Shown here in pieces: positions 1 through 9,979 of a stretch of 64,000 nucleotides of DNA. Every line of letters begins with the position of its first letter. Position 1 is the stretch's first letter. The stretch is from Nocardia nova NBRC 15556 (GTDB lineage: Bacteria > Actinomycetota > Actinomycetes > Mycobacteriales > Mycobacteriaceae). The notes under the pieces are model-generated. The model was not told the DNA's origin. It ran no database searches and saw nothing but the letters and a program-made list of their open reading frames with translations. A program made the position numbers and the translations under genes. The stretch spans positions 1-64,000 of the forward strand of contig NZ_BDBN01000033.1 in assembly GCF_001613005.1 (NCBI RefSeq), written 5' to 3'.

Positions 1-37
1 GGCCCATCCGCCCGGCGCCGACGAATCCGATCCGCAT
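1..37 (-). CDS. Beta-hydroxyacid dehydrogenase, N-terminal fragment (cut by window edge)
   Basis: Only the first twelve codons are inside the window. They read MRIGFVGAGRMG, the nucleotide-binding GxGxxG start of a 6-phosphogluconate/3-hydroxyisobutyrate dehydrogenase-type protein. The ATG lies five bases after the stop of the homologous gene at 43-861, so the two are probably translated together. The near-identical opening of the two proteins suggests tandem paralogues. The remainder lies to the left of the window and its substrate cannot be inferred. Confidence 0.7.
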   Translation of the reverse strand, partial: MRIGFVGAGRMG

Positions 38-42
38 CCCGG

Positions 43-861
43 TCACCGCCGCTGATTCATCAGCGCCAGGGTGGCGTCCGCGGCGGTGAGGACGACGCCG
101 GGATCGGCCCCCGCCGCATCGGCCAGGCCAGCCACCAGGGAGACGTCCTTGCGCAGCAGCGCACCGGCGTACTGGGCCAGCCGATCGAGGCTCACCCCGG
201 CGTCGACGATGCGCCCGAGCGCGAAACTGTTCGCGGTGCCGTGCGCGATCACCTCGCCCAGCCGCGCCGGATCCACGCCCAGGCCCGCGCCCAGGGTGAA
301 GGTGCTCATCGCGGTCGCGAGGTTCGCGGTGAACAGCAGATTGTTGAGCAGCTTGGTGACCTGTCCGGAGCCGACCTCGCCGAGATGCACCACCGGGTCG
401 GCGTAGCTGTCGAATACGGGCCGGCAGCGCTGCACGACCTCGGCGTCACCACCGGCCATCACCAGCAGCCGCCCGGCCTCGGCCGCCGGCCCGCCGCCGC
501 TGACCGGCGCGTCGATCAGCGAGATGTTCTGCACCGCAGCGGTTTTCGCAAGTTCGCGGCAGGTGTCGGGATGTACCGTGCTGTGCACGGCCACCACACC
601 GCCCGCGGACATCCCCGCGAGCACGCCGTGTTCGCCGGTGAGGACCTCGCGCACGTCGTCGTCGCCGACCACGCAGACACAGACCAGATCGCTGCCGGCG
701 CCCAGTGCCGCCGGCGTCTCGGCGGTCGCCGCGCCGGACTCCGCGAACGGCTCGAGGGTGGCGGCCCGGCGGGCCCACAGCGTCGTCGGATATCCGGCCG
801 CGATGATGCGCCGCGCCATGGGGCCGCCCTGACTGCCCAATCCGATGAATCCGACTCGCAT
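43..861 (-). CDS. NAD(P)-dependent beta-hydroxyacid dehydrogenase (3-hydroxyisobutyrate dehydrogenase family)
   Basis: This 272-residue protein has the family layout. A Rossmann GLGSQGGPMA motif lies at residues 7-16, the substrate-binding DAPVSGGG motif near 120, and the catalytic GSGQVTKLLNN segment with its lysine near 170. Family members oxidise beta-hydroxyacids such as 3-hydroxyisobutyrate to the semialdehyde with NAD(P). The ATG is preceded by a GGAAGAGG ribosome site. It is near the end of the leftward operon that begins at 8298, and a second family member follows. A methylmalonate-semialdehyde dehydrogenase occurs at 46658-48199, so the window holds both enzymes of a 3-hydroxyisobutyrate-type route, but the real substrate is not shown. 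Function at family level is confident. Confidence 0.9.
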   Translation of the reverse strand: MRVGFIGLGSQGGPMARRIIAAGYPTTLWARRAATLEPFAESGAATAETPAALGAGSDLVCVCVVGDDDVREVLTGEHGVLAGMSAGGVVAVHSTVHPDTCRELAKTAAVQNISLIDAPVSGGGPAAEAGRLLVMAGGDAEVVQRCRPVFDSYADPVVHLGEVGSGQVTKLLNNLLFTANLATAMSTFTLGAGLGVDPARLGEVIAHGTANSFALGRIVDAGVSLDRLAQYAGALLRKDVSLVAGLADAAGADPGVVLTAADATLALMNQRR

Positions 862-890
862 ATCCGTACCTCTTCCGTCGAATGCCGCTG

Positions 891-1412
891 TCACGCCGTG
901 GTTTCCGGCTGCTGCGCGGGAGCCGGTGCCGGACGCCAGAAGGTCGCCAGCAGCCCGGCCGTCGCGACCACGGCCACCCCCGCCGCGATCGCACCGCCCG
1001 CCCAGCCCACGACCTCGATATCGGTGGCGTGGTCGAGCGAGAGCCATCCCGGGCCCAGCATGGCCGTGGCCAAGGCGGTGACCGCGAGCACCAGCACGTA
1101 CTCGTAGCCCTCCTTGAAGACGAAGAATCCGTTGGGGCGATGCGCCAGCAGCCCCGCCACGAGCATCACCGAGATGATCGCCGCACACGCCAGCGGCGTG
1201 AACAGGCCCACGATCAGCAATGCGCCCGCACCGATTTCGGTGACGACACTCAGCCAGGCCTGCAGGATGCCGTTGCGCAACCCGAGCCCGGCGAACCAGC
1301 GGGCGGTCCCGTCGATGCGGCCGCCGCCGCGCCAATGGTTGTAGCCGTGCGCGATCATGGTCGCGCCGACCACCAGGCGCAACAGCAGCAGTGCCACGTC
1401 GGCGACATCCAT
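891..1412 (-). CDS. DoxX-family membrane protein
   Basis: A 173-residue hydrophobic protein with about four predicted membrane helices. The first contains LLLLRLVVGATMIAHGYNH, a typical DoxX opening, followed by a helix with ITEIGAGALLIVGLFTP-like composition (here VTEIGAGALLIVG). I chose the internal ATG at 1412 because GGTGAGGCGAAG precedes it and the family begins there; the longer reading frame adds a 24-residue non-hydrophobic leader. DoxX proteins are poorly understood; some are terminal-oxidase or thiosulfate-oxidation subunits and others act in redox protection. Its start is seven bases from the stop of the upstream hydrolase, so it is an operon member. A specific role is unknown. Confidence 0.85.
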   Translation of the reverse strand: MDVADVALLLLRLVVGATMIAHGYNHWRGGGRIDGTARWFAGLGLRNGILQAWLSVVTEIGAGALLIVGLFTPLACAAIISVMLVAGLLAHRPNGFFVFKEGYEYVLVLAVTALATAMLGPGWLSLDHATDIEVVGWAGGAIAAGVAVVATAGLLATFWRPAPAPAQQPETTA

Positions 1413-1419
1413 CTTCGCC

Positions 1420-2583
1420 TCACCTTCCGGGCCGCGTACCGTCGGCCCCGTCGAATTGGGTTGCAGAGCAGGAGAACCCGTCACCGGCGGCGAGCAGGCA
1501 CTCCTCGGCGAAGGCCAGCACCCCCAGGTGGTAGGCGCGCGCGGAACGGCCCACGCTCAGGTTGTGCCCGCTGCCCGGCTGCCGGTTGAGTACCACCCGG
1601 GGCGCCGCGGTGAACGCCGTGCCGGCATGCGCCATCCCGTCCGGGTCGTTGCGCCACACCCGTTCGTGATCGCCGAGGGTGAAGCGCACCGGCACGCGGA
1701 TCCGACCGGCGAGGGCCGGGAATTCGGTATCGGCCCAGTCGGTGACGGTCGCCGCTTCCAGCCGGGGTCCGTTCGCGGCGATCGCCGCGCCGCCGACCAG
1801 GTCGGGCGGATACAGCCGGGCCGGTTGCCAGAGCAGTTCGTTGAGTCCACGCGGTCGCGCACCGGGCCCGCGCGGCCCGGACAACATCGTCGCGGCCGCG
1901 GCGCTGTATTCGCGTCCGGTACCGGCTACTTCGAGGCCCAGCAGGTCGCGGCCGCGATCGTCGGCGGCCATCCGCAGGGCCAGCTCGCACCCGGCCGAGT
2001 GGGCGATCAGCAGTATGCCCGCATCGCGCGCGTCGGGAAGCAGTTGTGCCACCGCCGAATACATCAGGTCGACGCGCCGCCGCGGATCCCACAGCCGATC
2101 GGCGTGCGGTGCCGACGCACCGTAGCCCGGCCGGTCCAGCGCCAGCACGGTGAAGCCGAGGTCGCGGGCGGTGTGCAGCAGCGACAACTCGGGGTGTCCC
2201 GGACAGTCGAAGTAGACCGAGGTGGTAGCGCCGCCGTGCAGCGCGACCAGCACCGCACGCGGCTCTCGCGCCCGCATCAGAAGTCCCGACACCGCGATTT
2301 CGCCTGCCTCGGTCACCACCCGCTCCGGTGCCGTGGAGGAACGGTGTGCACCGAGTAGATGCGGCAGTCCGTCGGACGCGGCAGCGATGGGTATGGACGC
2401 GCTGTGCTGTGCTCTCGGGCGGGGTGTCGCGGCCGCCACATGGAGATGCCGCGCGGTCCGTGCATGATGGTGCTCCGCCGCTGCCGGCAGCCGGCCGTCC
2501 GCCTCCGGCGTGCCGGTCTGCTTCGCTGCCGGCGTGATGGGCCGGCTCGCTGCTGGGGCGGGCTGCTCCGCGGCCGCGGTCAT
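1420..2583 (-). CDS. Alpha/beta hydrolase
   Basis: About 387 residues. The oxyanion segment LVALHGG is near residue 115, the nucleophile elbow is AHSAG within LLIAHSAGCEL near residue 195, and a late GSGHNLS supplies the catalytic histidine. The first 75 residues are rich in Ala, Pro and His and look unstructured, so translation could start further in. I chose the ATG at 2583 because it overlaps the stop of the upstream DUF35-thiolase gene in an ATGA quartet. Such enzymes cleave esters, thioesters or C-C bonds; here a hydrolysis step in the P450-initiated pathway is plausible, but the substrate is not deducible. Confidence 0.85.
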   Translation of the reverse strand: MTAAAEQPAPAASRPITPAAKQTGTPEADGRLPAAAEHHHARTARHLHVAAATPRPRAQHSASIPIAAASDGLPHLLGAHRSSTAPERVVTEAGEIAVSGLLMRAREPRAVLVALHGGATTSVYFDCPGHPELSLLHTARDLGFTVLALDRPGYGASAPHADRLWDPRRRVDLMYSAVAQLLPDARDAGILLIAHSAGCELALRMAADDRGRDLLGLEVAGTGREYSAAAATMLSGPRGPGARPRGLNELLWQPARLYPPDLVGGAAIAANGPRLEAATVTDWADTEFPALAGRIRVPVRFTLGDHERVWRNDPDGMAHAGTAFTAAPRVVLNRQPGSGHNLSVGRSARAYHLGVLAFAEECLLAAGDGFSCSATQFDGADGTRPGR

Positions 2584-4241
2584 CGCTCGCTCCGCAGCAG
2601 CAGCACGCCGCTCGGAGTCAACCCACCGCTGCTGGTGACCGCCACCCGCGCGCCGGCGACCTGACGCGGCCCGCATTCACCGCGCAGCTGGGCGACCGCC
2701 TCGTGGATCAGGCCCATGCCGTGGGTGCGTCCGTGCGAGAGCTGCCCGCCGTGGGTGTTGAGCGGCAGAAGTCCGTCGCGCGCGATGTTCTTACCGCCGT
2801 CGAGGAAGTCCTTCGCCTCGCCGATCTTGCAGAAGCCCAGTGCCTCGATCCAGGACAGGCAGTTGAAGCTGAAGCCGTCGTAGAGTTCGGCGACGTCGAC
2901 GTCCTCGGGCCGCAGATCGGTGCGCGACCACAGATGCGCCGACTGCCCGAGCACCTGCGGTTCGTGGGTGAGGGTGCTCTGGTCCCACTCCACCCGCTCC
3001 AGGATCTGAGTGCCCACGGCCTCCACGTACACCGGGGGTTTGGCCAGATCGGCAGCGGCATCGGCGGCCGAGACGATCACCGCCACCGCGCCGTCGCAGG
3101 GCACGTCGCAGTCGTAGAGGCCGAACGGACTGGTCACCGGGCGTGCCGACAGGTAATCGTCCATGGTGAGCGGATCCCGGTACACCGCAGTGGGATTCAG
3201 CGCGGCATTGGCACGCTGGTTCAGCGCGATCCAGCCCAGCGTCTCCTTGGTCGTGCCGTAGCGATGGAAGTGCCGCTGCGCGTTCTGGGCGAGGGTGTGC
3301 GCCGCGGAGGTCGCCCCGAACGGCAGCTGCCAGCTGGGGGTGCGGCCACCGCCCAGCGGTGCCGTCGCACCGGTGCGGATCAGTTCGTTGTAGGTGGCCT
3401 CCCACACCGTCCGGAAGCACAGCACGTGCCGGGCCAGTCCACCCGCGACGGCCAGCATCGCCGCGATCACCGAGCCACCCGGCCCGAAGGTTTCGATGCC
3501 GCCGTTGTACCAGACCGGCCGCAGCCCCAGCGCCGACTCGAGGGCGGTCACCCCACCCTCACCGAATCCGCCGACGTTCCCGCCGCCCGGGTACGAGGAG
3601 ATTCCGTCGATATCGGCCATCGTGAGCCCGGCGTCCGCGATCGCGCGTTCACAGGCCTGCACGGTCAGCGCCAGCGGGGGAACCATCAGCCGCCGTCCGA
3701 TCTCGGACATTCCGATGCCGGTCAGCGCCACCCGATCCTCGAATTTGGCGGCGGAGACCCGAGGCCGGACGTGCTCGGCGAAGCGGTCGGGGTCGATCTC
3801 GTCGGCCGGCAGCGGTGCCGGCTCCGGTTGTTCGGCCGTGGGCCGGAACAACGGAAGCCACACGTCCTCGTGCTGTTCGAACACCACCTCCATCCGCATA
3901 CCGAGCACCAGGTCGGCGGCGTCGCAGCCGATGACGGTGGTGGTCAGGCGAATTCGCGGATCCTCCACCAGCGCGACCTGCCCGACCACATACGGCGGTG
4001 GCAGCCCCGGCAGTCCGAACCGCTCGTTGTGCGTGAAGCCGATGAGCGTCGCCACACCGGAGACTTCCCGCACCCCCATCTCGGTGCCCCGGCAATAGCG
4101 GCACACCGGCTGCGGCGGATGGATCAGCTCGGCGCAGGTCCGGCACTGCTGGATGCGCAGCCGATCGTCGGCGCCGGCGGTCCAGAAGAACTCGTTCTGC
4201 GCGGTGAGTTGCGGTAGCGGCCGCCCGGACGCGGTGGTCAC
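2580..4241 (-). CDS. DUF35 (OB-fold/zinc ribbon)-thiolase fusion, probable Ltp2-type aldolase
   Basis: The 553-residue protein begins with a DUF35 domain: a zinc ribbon CRTC...CRYC at about 33-50 and an OB fold to about 145. A thiolase-fold domain follows from about 165 to the end. The usual thiolase cysteine motif is replaced by YNGGIETFGPGGS, and the usual GHPxGATG is GRTHGMG, so Claisen chemistry looks unlikely. In actinobacterial steroid side-chain degradation, Ltp2-like proteins without the thiolase cysteine pair with a DUF35 partner and perform retro-aldol cleavage of beta-hydroxyacyl-CoA. Here both parts are one chain, with the DUF35 first. The start is GTG at 4241 behind GGAGGCGTGAG. 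Aldolase activity is an inference from missing residues and domain pairing. Confidence 0.88.
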   Translation of the reverse strand: MTTASGRPLPQLTAQNEFFWTAGADDRLRIQQCRTCAELIHPPQPVCRYCRGTEMGVREVSGVATLIGFTHNERFGLPGLPPPYVVGQVALVEDPRIRLTTTVIGCDAADLVLGMRMEVVFEQHEDVWLPLFRPTAEQPEPAPLPADEIDPDRFAEHVRPRVSAAKFEDRVALTGIGMSEIGRRLMVPPLALTVQACERAIADAGLTMADIDGISSYPGGGNVGGFGEGGVTALESALGLRPVWYNGGIETFGPGGSVIAAMLAVAGGLARHVLCFRTVWEATYNELIRTGATAPLGGGRTPSWQLPFGATSAAHTLAQNAQRHFHRYGTTKETLGWIALNQRANAALNPTAVYRDPLTMDDYLSARPVTSPFGLYDCDVPCDGAVAVIVSAADAAADLAKPPVYVEAVGTQILERVEWDQSTLTHEPQVLGQSAHLWSRTDLRPEDVDVAELYDGFSFNCLSWIEALGFCKIGEAKDFLDGGKNIARDGLLPLNTHGGQLSHGRTHGMGLIHEAVAQLRGECGPRQVAGARVAVTSSGGLTPSGVLLLRSER

Positions 4242-4293
4242 CTCACGCCTCCTGCTTGTCGGTGCGAAATGCGAATTCGGCTGTGCGCGAGGC

Positions 4294-5670
4294 TCAGTGG
4301 ATGTCGGCCTGTTCCTTGCGGGCGGTCACCGGCGCCGCGAGCTGTTGCTCCTCGCAGATCGCCTGCAACTTCTCCAGCGTCGCGTCGAGCCCCTCGCCCA
4401 GCCGCGGGCCCGGGGTGAAGGTCGCCGGCAGATGCCGCATGCCCTGGATGACGGCGATGGTGTCGTAGTGCACCGTGGTGTCGGGGTCGCAGCGGTAGTC
4501 CGGCATCCGGTCCAGCACCGCGAGCAGCATCCGCTTGAATACCGTGCGGGCCAGATTGGAGCCGATGCAGCGGTGGATCCCGAGCCCGAAACTGTAGTGC
4601 CGGTTGCGATGCCGGTCGAGGATGATCTCGTTGGGGTCCTCGAAGATCGACGGATCGCGGTTGGCCATCGCCCACGACAGCCACAGCCGATCGCCCTCGG
4701 CGAATCGTGTGCCGACCACCTCGCAGTCCTCGGCGATGGTGCGGCCGTCGCCCGGGGCCGGCGTGTAGTACCGCAGGAATTCCTCGGTCGCCGAATCGAG
4801 CAGGGTCTCGCGCTCCGCGCTGAGGATTTCGCGCTGGTCCGGATGCTCCGACAACCATTCCAGCGAATGCGCGGTGAGCGCCGTGGTGGTGTCGAAACCG
4901 CCGCCGATGATCAGTGCCAGCATGCCGAGCATCTCGAGGTCGGGCAGTTGGGCGCCGTTGACCTTCGCCCGCACCACCGCGTCGATCATGCCCGGCCGCG
5001 GATTCTCCTTGATCTCGATCAGGTTGTTGAGCAGATCCAGGCCCATCTCCCGGTGCATCGCGGTGATCCGCTCGATATCCGGGGAATCGGGCGGGGTGTA
5101 GACCGCGGCATGGACCGGTTCGTTGTAGACCGTCCACTTCTTCAGCGGAATGCCGAGCATCGCCAAGGTGAGAACGGCGGGAACGATATTGGCCAGATCG
5201 TCGACGAAGTCGATGCGGCCGGATTCGATCTTCTCGTCGATCGCCGCGCGCACGACCTCGTCGATGAACGGAATCCAGCGGTTGACCGCCGCCGGGGACA
5301 GATACGGGTTGAGCGCCGACCGCAGTTCGCGATGCTCGGGCTCGTCCATCTCCAGGATCCCGCCCCGGATGGCGGCGGCGCGTGGCGGTTTCGGAATCGA
5401 AATCCCTTGATAGCCACGGCGTTCCCCGGCGGTGTCGTGATCGTTGGACACGTAGGGGCAGCGGGCGAGCTCGAACACCTCGCGGTTGCCGGCGGCGACC
5501 CAGTGGCCACCGTAGGTGTCCGACCAGGCGATCGGGCAGTGCTGCTGCATGTCCTGGGTGATGGACAGGAAATTGTCGCGATACTCCGGGGCGTACCGGT
5601 CGAACGAGTACTGCGGTTGTTTCCGCTCGTCGTCCGCCGGTCCGGCCTCGGTGATGTTTTCGGCGGTCAC
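4294..5670 (-). CDS. Cytochrome P450
   Basis: A soluble bacterial P450 of 458 residues. The I-helix oxygen-activation segment is GGGFDTTTA, the ExxR pair is in EEFLRYYTP, and the heme-thiolate loop is YSFGLGIHRCIGSNLAR. It should hydroxylate a small hydrophobic substrate using electrons from the ferredoxin encoded ten bases upstream at 5681-5872. I chose GTG at 5670, preceded by AGAGGAAC; the upstream extension has no P450 similarity and overlaps the ferredoxin gene. Fifty-two bases separate it from the DUF35-thiolase gene downstream. With the SDRs and aldehyde dehydrogenase nearby, the likely sequence is alcohol to carbonyl to acid. Confidence 0.95.
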   Translation of the reverse strand: MTAENITEAGPADDERKQPQYSFDRYAPEYRDNFLSITQDMQQHCPIAWSDTYGGHWVAAGNREVFELARCPYVSNDHDTAGERRGYQGISIPKPPRAAAIRGGILEMDEPEHRELRSALNPYLSPAAVNRWIPFIDEVVRAAIDEKIESGRIDFVDDLANIVPAVLTLAMLGIPLKKWTVYNEPVHAAVYTPPDSPDIERITAMHREMGLDLLNNLIEIKENPRPGMIDAVVRAKVNGAQLPDLEMLGMLALIIGGGFDTTTALTAHSLEWLSEHPDQREILSAERETLLDSATEEFLRYYTPAPGDGRTIAEDCEVVGTRFAEGDRLWLSWAMANRDPSIFEDPNEIILDRHRNRHYSFGLGIHRCIGSNLARTVFKRMLLAVLDRMPDYRCDPDTTVHYDTIAVIQGMRHLPATFTPGPRLGEGLDATLEKLQAICEEQQLAAPVTARKEQADIH

Positions 5671-5680
5671 GGCGTTCCTC

Positions 5681-5872
5681 TCAGGTGATGGTGATCGCTC
5701 GTTCCGGGCACGACTGGGCGGCCTCGCGGACCTGTTCCTCCTGATCCGGGGGAACGTCCTCGCTGACCGCCGAGGAGTGGCCGTCGATTTCACTGAGTAC
5801 GAACGACTTCGGAGCGACCATGGCGCACAGGGTGTGTCCCTGGCAGCGCTCCGGATCGACGCGAACCTTCAC
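5681..5872 (-). CDS. P450-type ferredoxin
   Basis: A 63-residue ferredoxin with cluster ligands in CQGHTLC (residues 10-16) and a distal CPERA near the C-terminus. The middle ligand position is histidine, as in several actinobacterial P450 ferredoxins with 3Fe-4S or altered 4Fe-4S clusters. It is encoded immediately upstream of the P450 and is its obvious electron donor. No reductase is adjacent; the NuoF-like protein at 39494-40786 is a candidate elsewhere in the window. The start is GTG at 5872, giving the standard length. Confidence 0.93.
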   Translation of the reverse strand: MKVRVDPERCQGHTLCAMVAPKSFVLSEIDGHSSAVSEDVPPDQEEQVREAAQSCPERAITIT

Positions 5873-5883
5873 GGTGTCTCCCC

Positions 5884-6744
5884 TTAGATGTGATAGTCGT
5901 ACCACTTGAGGTATCCGCCGGCGTCCACCCGCATCTGCATGCCGGTGACGTAGCGGGATTCGTCGGAGGCCAGGAACAGCACCATGTTGCTGGTGTCCTC
6001 CGGCTCGATCCACGGCACCGGCATGGCCTGCTGCACATGGAACGCGGGCTGCGCGTCCTGCAGGGTCGGCTTCTCGAGATCGGGCCGGAACGAGCGGTAC
6101 ATGGGCTCGCTCTGCAACATGTTCGTATTGCAGTTGGTCGGATGGATGACATTGGCGCGGATATTGCGCGCGGCGATATGCGTCGCCAATTCGTGCATGT
6201 ACATCGACAATCCGCGCTTGGCGACCATATAGGCGATGCCGCCGGGATCCTTGCCGGGCTGATCGACCTTGGCCACATCCATCAACGCCGCGGTCGAGCC
6301 GGTGGCGATGATCGAGGCGCCGGTGTCCAGATACGGCAGTGCGGCGTGCACGGTGTTGATCACGCCGATCAGGTTGGTGTCGATGACGTCGGTCCAGGCC
6401 TGCCACTGCGGTTCGCCCTTCATGCCGGCGATGCCGGCCTGGGCCACCACGACATCCAGATGCCCCAGCTCGTCGACGCCGCGTTTCACCGCGTCGCGCA
6501 GCGCGGCGATATCGCGGACGTCGGCCTGCACGGCGACGATCCGGCGGCCGGTCTTCTCCACCAGTCGTTCGGTTTCCTCGAGGTCTTCCGGCCGCGCCAT
6601 CGCATAGCCGATGGTCTCGATGTCCTTGCAGATGTCGACGGCGATGATGTCGGCGCCCTCGGACGCCAGCTTCACCGCGTGACTGCGGCCCTGCCCTCGT
6701 GCGGCACCGGTGACGAGGGCGACTTTGCCTTCCACGCGTCCCAC
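5884..6744 (-). CDS. Mycofactocin-coupled SDR family oxidoreductase
   Basis: A 286-residue short-chain dehydrogenase whose opening MGRVEGKVALVTGAARGQGR and conserved DICKDI segment match the family whose NAD(P) is thought to be non-exchangeable and re-oxidised by mycofactocin. The active site is STAALM followed by YMVAKRG (Tyr and Lys), and the C-terminal GMQMRVDAGGYLKW is typical. The start is GTG, preceded by AAAGGACC. It lies between the ferredoxin and another SDR, so it probably oxidises the alcohol made by the P450. No mycofactocin biosynthesis gene (mftA-F) is in this window, so the cofactor would have to be supplied from elsewhere. Confidence 0.93.
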   Translation of the reverse strand: MGRVEGKVALVTGAARGQGRSHAVKLASEGADIIAVDICKDIETIGYAMARPEDLEETERLVEKTGRRIVAVQADVRDIAALRDAVKRGVDELGHLDVVVAQAGIAGMKGEPQWQAWTDVIDTNLIGVINTVHAALPYLDTGASIIATGSTAALMDVAKVDQPGKDPGGIAYMVAKRGLSMYMHELATHIAARNIRANVIHPTNCNTNMLQSEPMYRSFRPDLEKPTLQDAQPAFHVQQAMPVPWIEPEDTSNMVLFLASDESRYVTGMQMRVDAGGYLKWYDYHI

Positions 6745-6790
6745 TGGTGGTCCTTTCGGTTGTGTTGTGCCTCAGCGCGTTTCGCGCCGG

Positions 6791-7495
6791 TTAGGTATTG
6801 CGGCCGCCGTTGACACCCAGGATCTGGCCGGTGATGTAGCCGGCTTCCTCGGAGACGAGGAACGCGCAGGCGGCGGCGATGTCCTCGGGCCGGCCGACCC
6901 GGCGGACCGGGGTGCGGGCGATGTGGTCCTCGATGGATCCGCCGAGCAGCTGGGCCTGTTCGGTCTTGCGCAGCATCGGTGTATCGATGAACCCGGGCGG
7001 GACCGCGTTCACGGTGATGCCCTCCGGGCCGAGTTCCAGGGCCAGCGATTTCGTCAGTCCGTTGACCGCCGACTTCGCCGAGACGTAGTGCGACATGAAG
7101 GGTTGCCCGGAATGGGTGCTGGAGGAGGAGATGTTGACGATCCGGCCCCACTGCGCGGCGCGCATATCGGGCAGGACGGCCTGAATGCTGTGGAAGACCC
7201 CGTGCAGGTTCACCGCGATGGTGCGTTCCCACTGCTCGAAGCTCAGGTTGGCGAAGCGGCGGTAGCCTTCGGCGCCGGCGGAGTTCACCAGCACCGTCAC
7301 CGGGCCCAGTTGTTCCCGGATCGCGGTGAGCGCGGCGTCGATCTGGGCGCGGTCGGTGACATCGGCGGTGTGGTCGAATTCGGACTCGCCGGGTTTGATG
7401 TCGAGAGTGGCCACGCGAAAGCCGTCGGCGCGCAACCGATTCGCCACGGCCAGTCCGATGCCGGACCCGCCCCCGGTGACCACCGCTGTTCTCAC
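6791..7495 (-). CDS. SDR family oxidoreductase (FabG-like)
   Basis: A classical 234-residue SDR. It has the dinucleotide motif TGGGSGIG near residue 8, the structural NSAG motif, catalytic Ser in NISSSS, and Tyr/Lys in YVSAK. The C-terminus ITGQILGVNGGRNT fits an NAD(P)-dependent 3-hydroxyacyl or secondary-alcohol dehydrogenase. GTG at 7495 overlaps the stop of the dioxygenase gene in a GTGA quartet, which decides the start. It is co-transcribed with the dioxygenase upstream and the mycofactocin-type SDR downstream; a 46-base gap separates the two SDR genes. Confidence 0.92.
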   Translation of the reverse strand: MRTAVVTGGGSGIGLAVANRLRADGFRVATLDIKPGESEFDHTADVTDRAQIDAALTAIREQLGPVTVLVNSAGAEGYRRFANLSFEQWERTIAVNLHGVFHSIQAVLPDMRAAQWGRIVNISSSSTHSGQPFMSHYVSAKSAVNGLTKSLALELGPEGITVNAVPPGFIDTPMLRKTEQAQLLGGSIEDHIARTPVRRVGRPEDIAAACAFLVSEEAGYITGQILGVNGGRNT

Positions 7496-8298
7496 GCCCA
7501 CGGTTCGGCTCCCGCGATCGTGGTGCGGTGCAGTTCGCGTTCGGAGCTCGCGTCGTAGTGCAGGGCGCGGTGCAGGATTCCGGTGTTGTCCCACACCACC
7601 AGATCACCGACCGACCAGTCGTGGGTGTAGGAGAAGCGCGGCTGAGTCGACCACTCCAGGAGTTCGTCGAGCAGTGCGCGGCTCTCGGCCGCGTCCATGC
7701 CCACGATGTGGTCGGCGGTGGCGCCGATGACCAGTGAGCGGCGGCCGTCCCGGCGTTGCCACACCAGCGACGTTTCGTGCGTGGGCAGGTGGCGCCAGTC
7801 GGCGACCTGCTCGGCGGTCGGGTCGGGGTGCACGAGGCGCTGGGAGGCCTCGAAGCTGTGCACGACGCGCAGGTTGTCGTAGCGCTTGCGTTCGGCCTCG
7901 GACAGTCCTTCGTAGGCGGCGTAGGTGCTGGCGAACTGGGTGCCGCCGCCTTCCATCGCCACATGCCGCGCGGTGAGCACGGTCGCCTTGGCCGGCACGT
8001 CGTTGGTGGTGTCGTCGATATGCCAGAAGAAGGTGCCCTCGAGATATTTCGCGGCCCGGTTCTTCTCGGGATCCAGTGTGATGGTGAAGATTTCGCGGCC
8101 ACCGGGAGCGAGCACCGTGCCCAGGCGCCGGCAGAACGCCAGCTGGGCTTCGTCGTCGAGATGCAGTCCGCGGACCACCAGGACGCCGCGCCACTTCAGG
8201 GCCTCGAGGCACCGGCTGATCACCGTGTCGTCGTGCAGATCCTCGACCCCGGTGACCTCCACTCCGATGGTGGGGTTCAGCGCTGTCGTCTCAACCAC
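7492..8298 (-). CDS. TauD/TfdA-family Fe(II)/2-oxoglutarate dioxygenase
   Basis: A 268-residue member of the TauD/TfdA family. The iron ligands appear as HID in FFWHIDDTTN (near residue 90) and the distal His in NTGILHRALHYD near the C-terminus, followed by the usual arginine region. The family hydroxylates acidic or ether/sulfonate substrates while decarboxylating 2-oxoglutarate. The start is GTG at 8298, with GGAAGGGAG at an ideal distance. It is the first gene of the long leftward operon, directly behind the palindromic operator at 8320-8334. The substrate is unknown; a pathway with both a P450 and this enzyme has two oxygenation steps. Confidence 0.93.
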   Translation of the reverse strand: MVETTALNPTIGVEVTGVEDLHDDTVISRCLEALKWRGVLVVRGLHLDDEAQLAFCRRLGTVLAPGGREIFTITLDPEKNRAAKYLEGTFFWHIDDTTNDVPAKATVLTARHVAMEGGGTQFASTYAAYEGLSEAERKRYDNLRVVHSFEASQRLVHPDPTAEQVADWRHLPTHETSLVWQRRDGRRSLVIGATADHIVGMDAAESRALLDELLEWSTQPRFSYTHDWSVGDLVVWDNTGILHRALHYDASSERELHRTTIAGAEPWA

Positions 8299-8319
8299 AA
8301 GAATCTCCCTTCCAATTGT

Positions 8320-8334
8320 GAGAACCGTACTCTC
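8320..8334. promoter_or_regulatory. Operator palindrome (GAGAAC-n3-ACTCTC) over -10 of leftward operon
   Basis: The sequence GAGAACCGTACTCTC is an imperfect palindrome of the type found at 29734-29748 and 36424-36438. On the minus strand its centre reads TACGGT (8329-8324), a plausible -10 hexamer giving a short leader before the GTG at 8298. It is probably a repressor site controlling the dioxygenase-SDR-P450 operon. Confidence 0.6.
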
Positions 8335-8425
8335 GCTCGGCGTTTCTCCGCAAGGTTTCCCTGGATTCGAGCACGTTCCGAGGGTGACCGGGTAACGGCG
8401 GCGATCGGTGGGACGCGTTCGGCCA

Positions 8426-8483
8426 TTGCTGGGGCCGAACCTGCTCGGATACATTATTCTCCATTGTTGAGAATGGAATTTCC
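8426..8483 (+). promoter_or_regulatory. Candidate promoter and inverted repeat for the aldehyde dehydrogenase operon
   Basis: TTGCTG (8426-8431) and TACATT (8450-8455) are spaced by 18 bases and could be the -35 and -10 of the rightward operon. Immediately downstream is an inverted repeat with arms ATTCTC (8456-8461) and GAGAAT (8469-8474), the half-sites of the operator at 8320-8334 in reversed order, followed by the palindrome GGAATTTCC (8475-8483). The ATG at 8501 follows GAGGAGACGGG. Confidence 0.5.
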
Positions 8484-8500
8484 ATAGACGAGGAGACGGG

Positions 8501-9978
<1,478 letters not shown>

Positions 9979-9979
<1 letters not shown>

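Noticed and set aside
43..1335. A 430-codon frame joining the dehydrogenase to upstream sequence
   Set aside because: The part upstream of 861 is Arg/Gly-rich, antiparallel to the coding frame of the DoxX gene, and has no domain; the ATG at 861 with a ribosome site is the real start.
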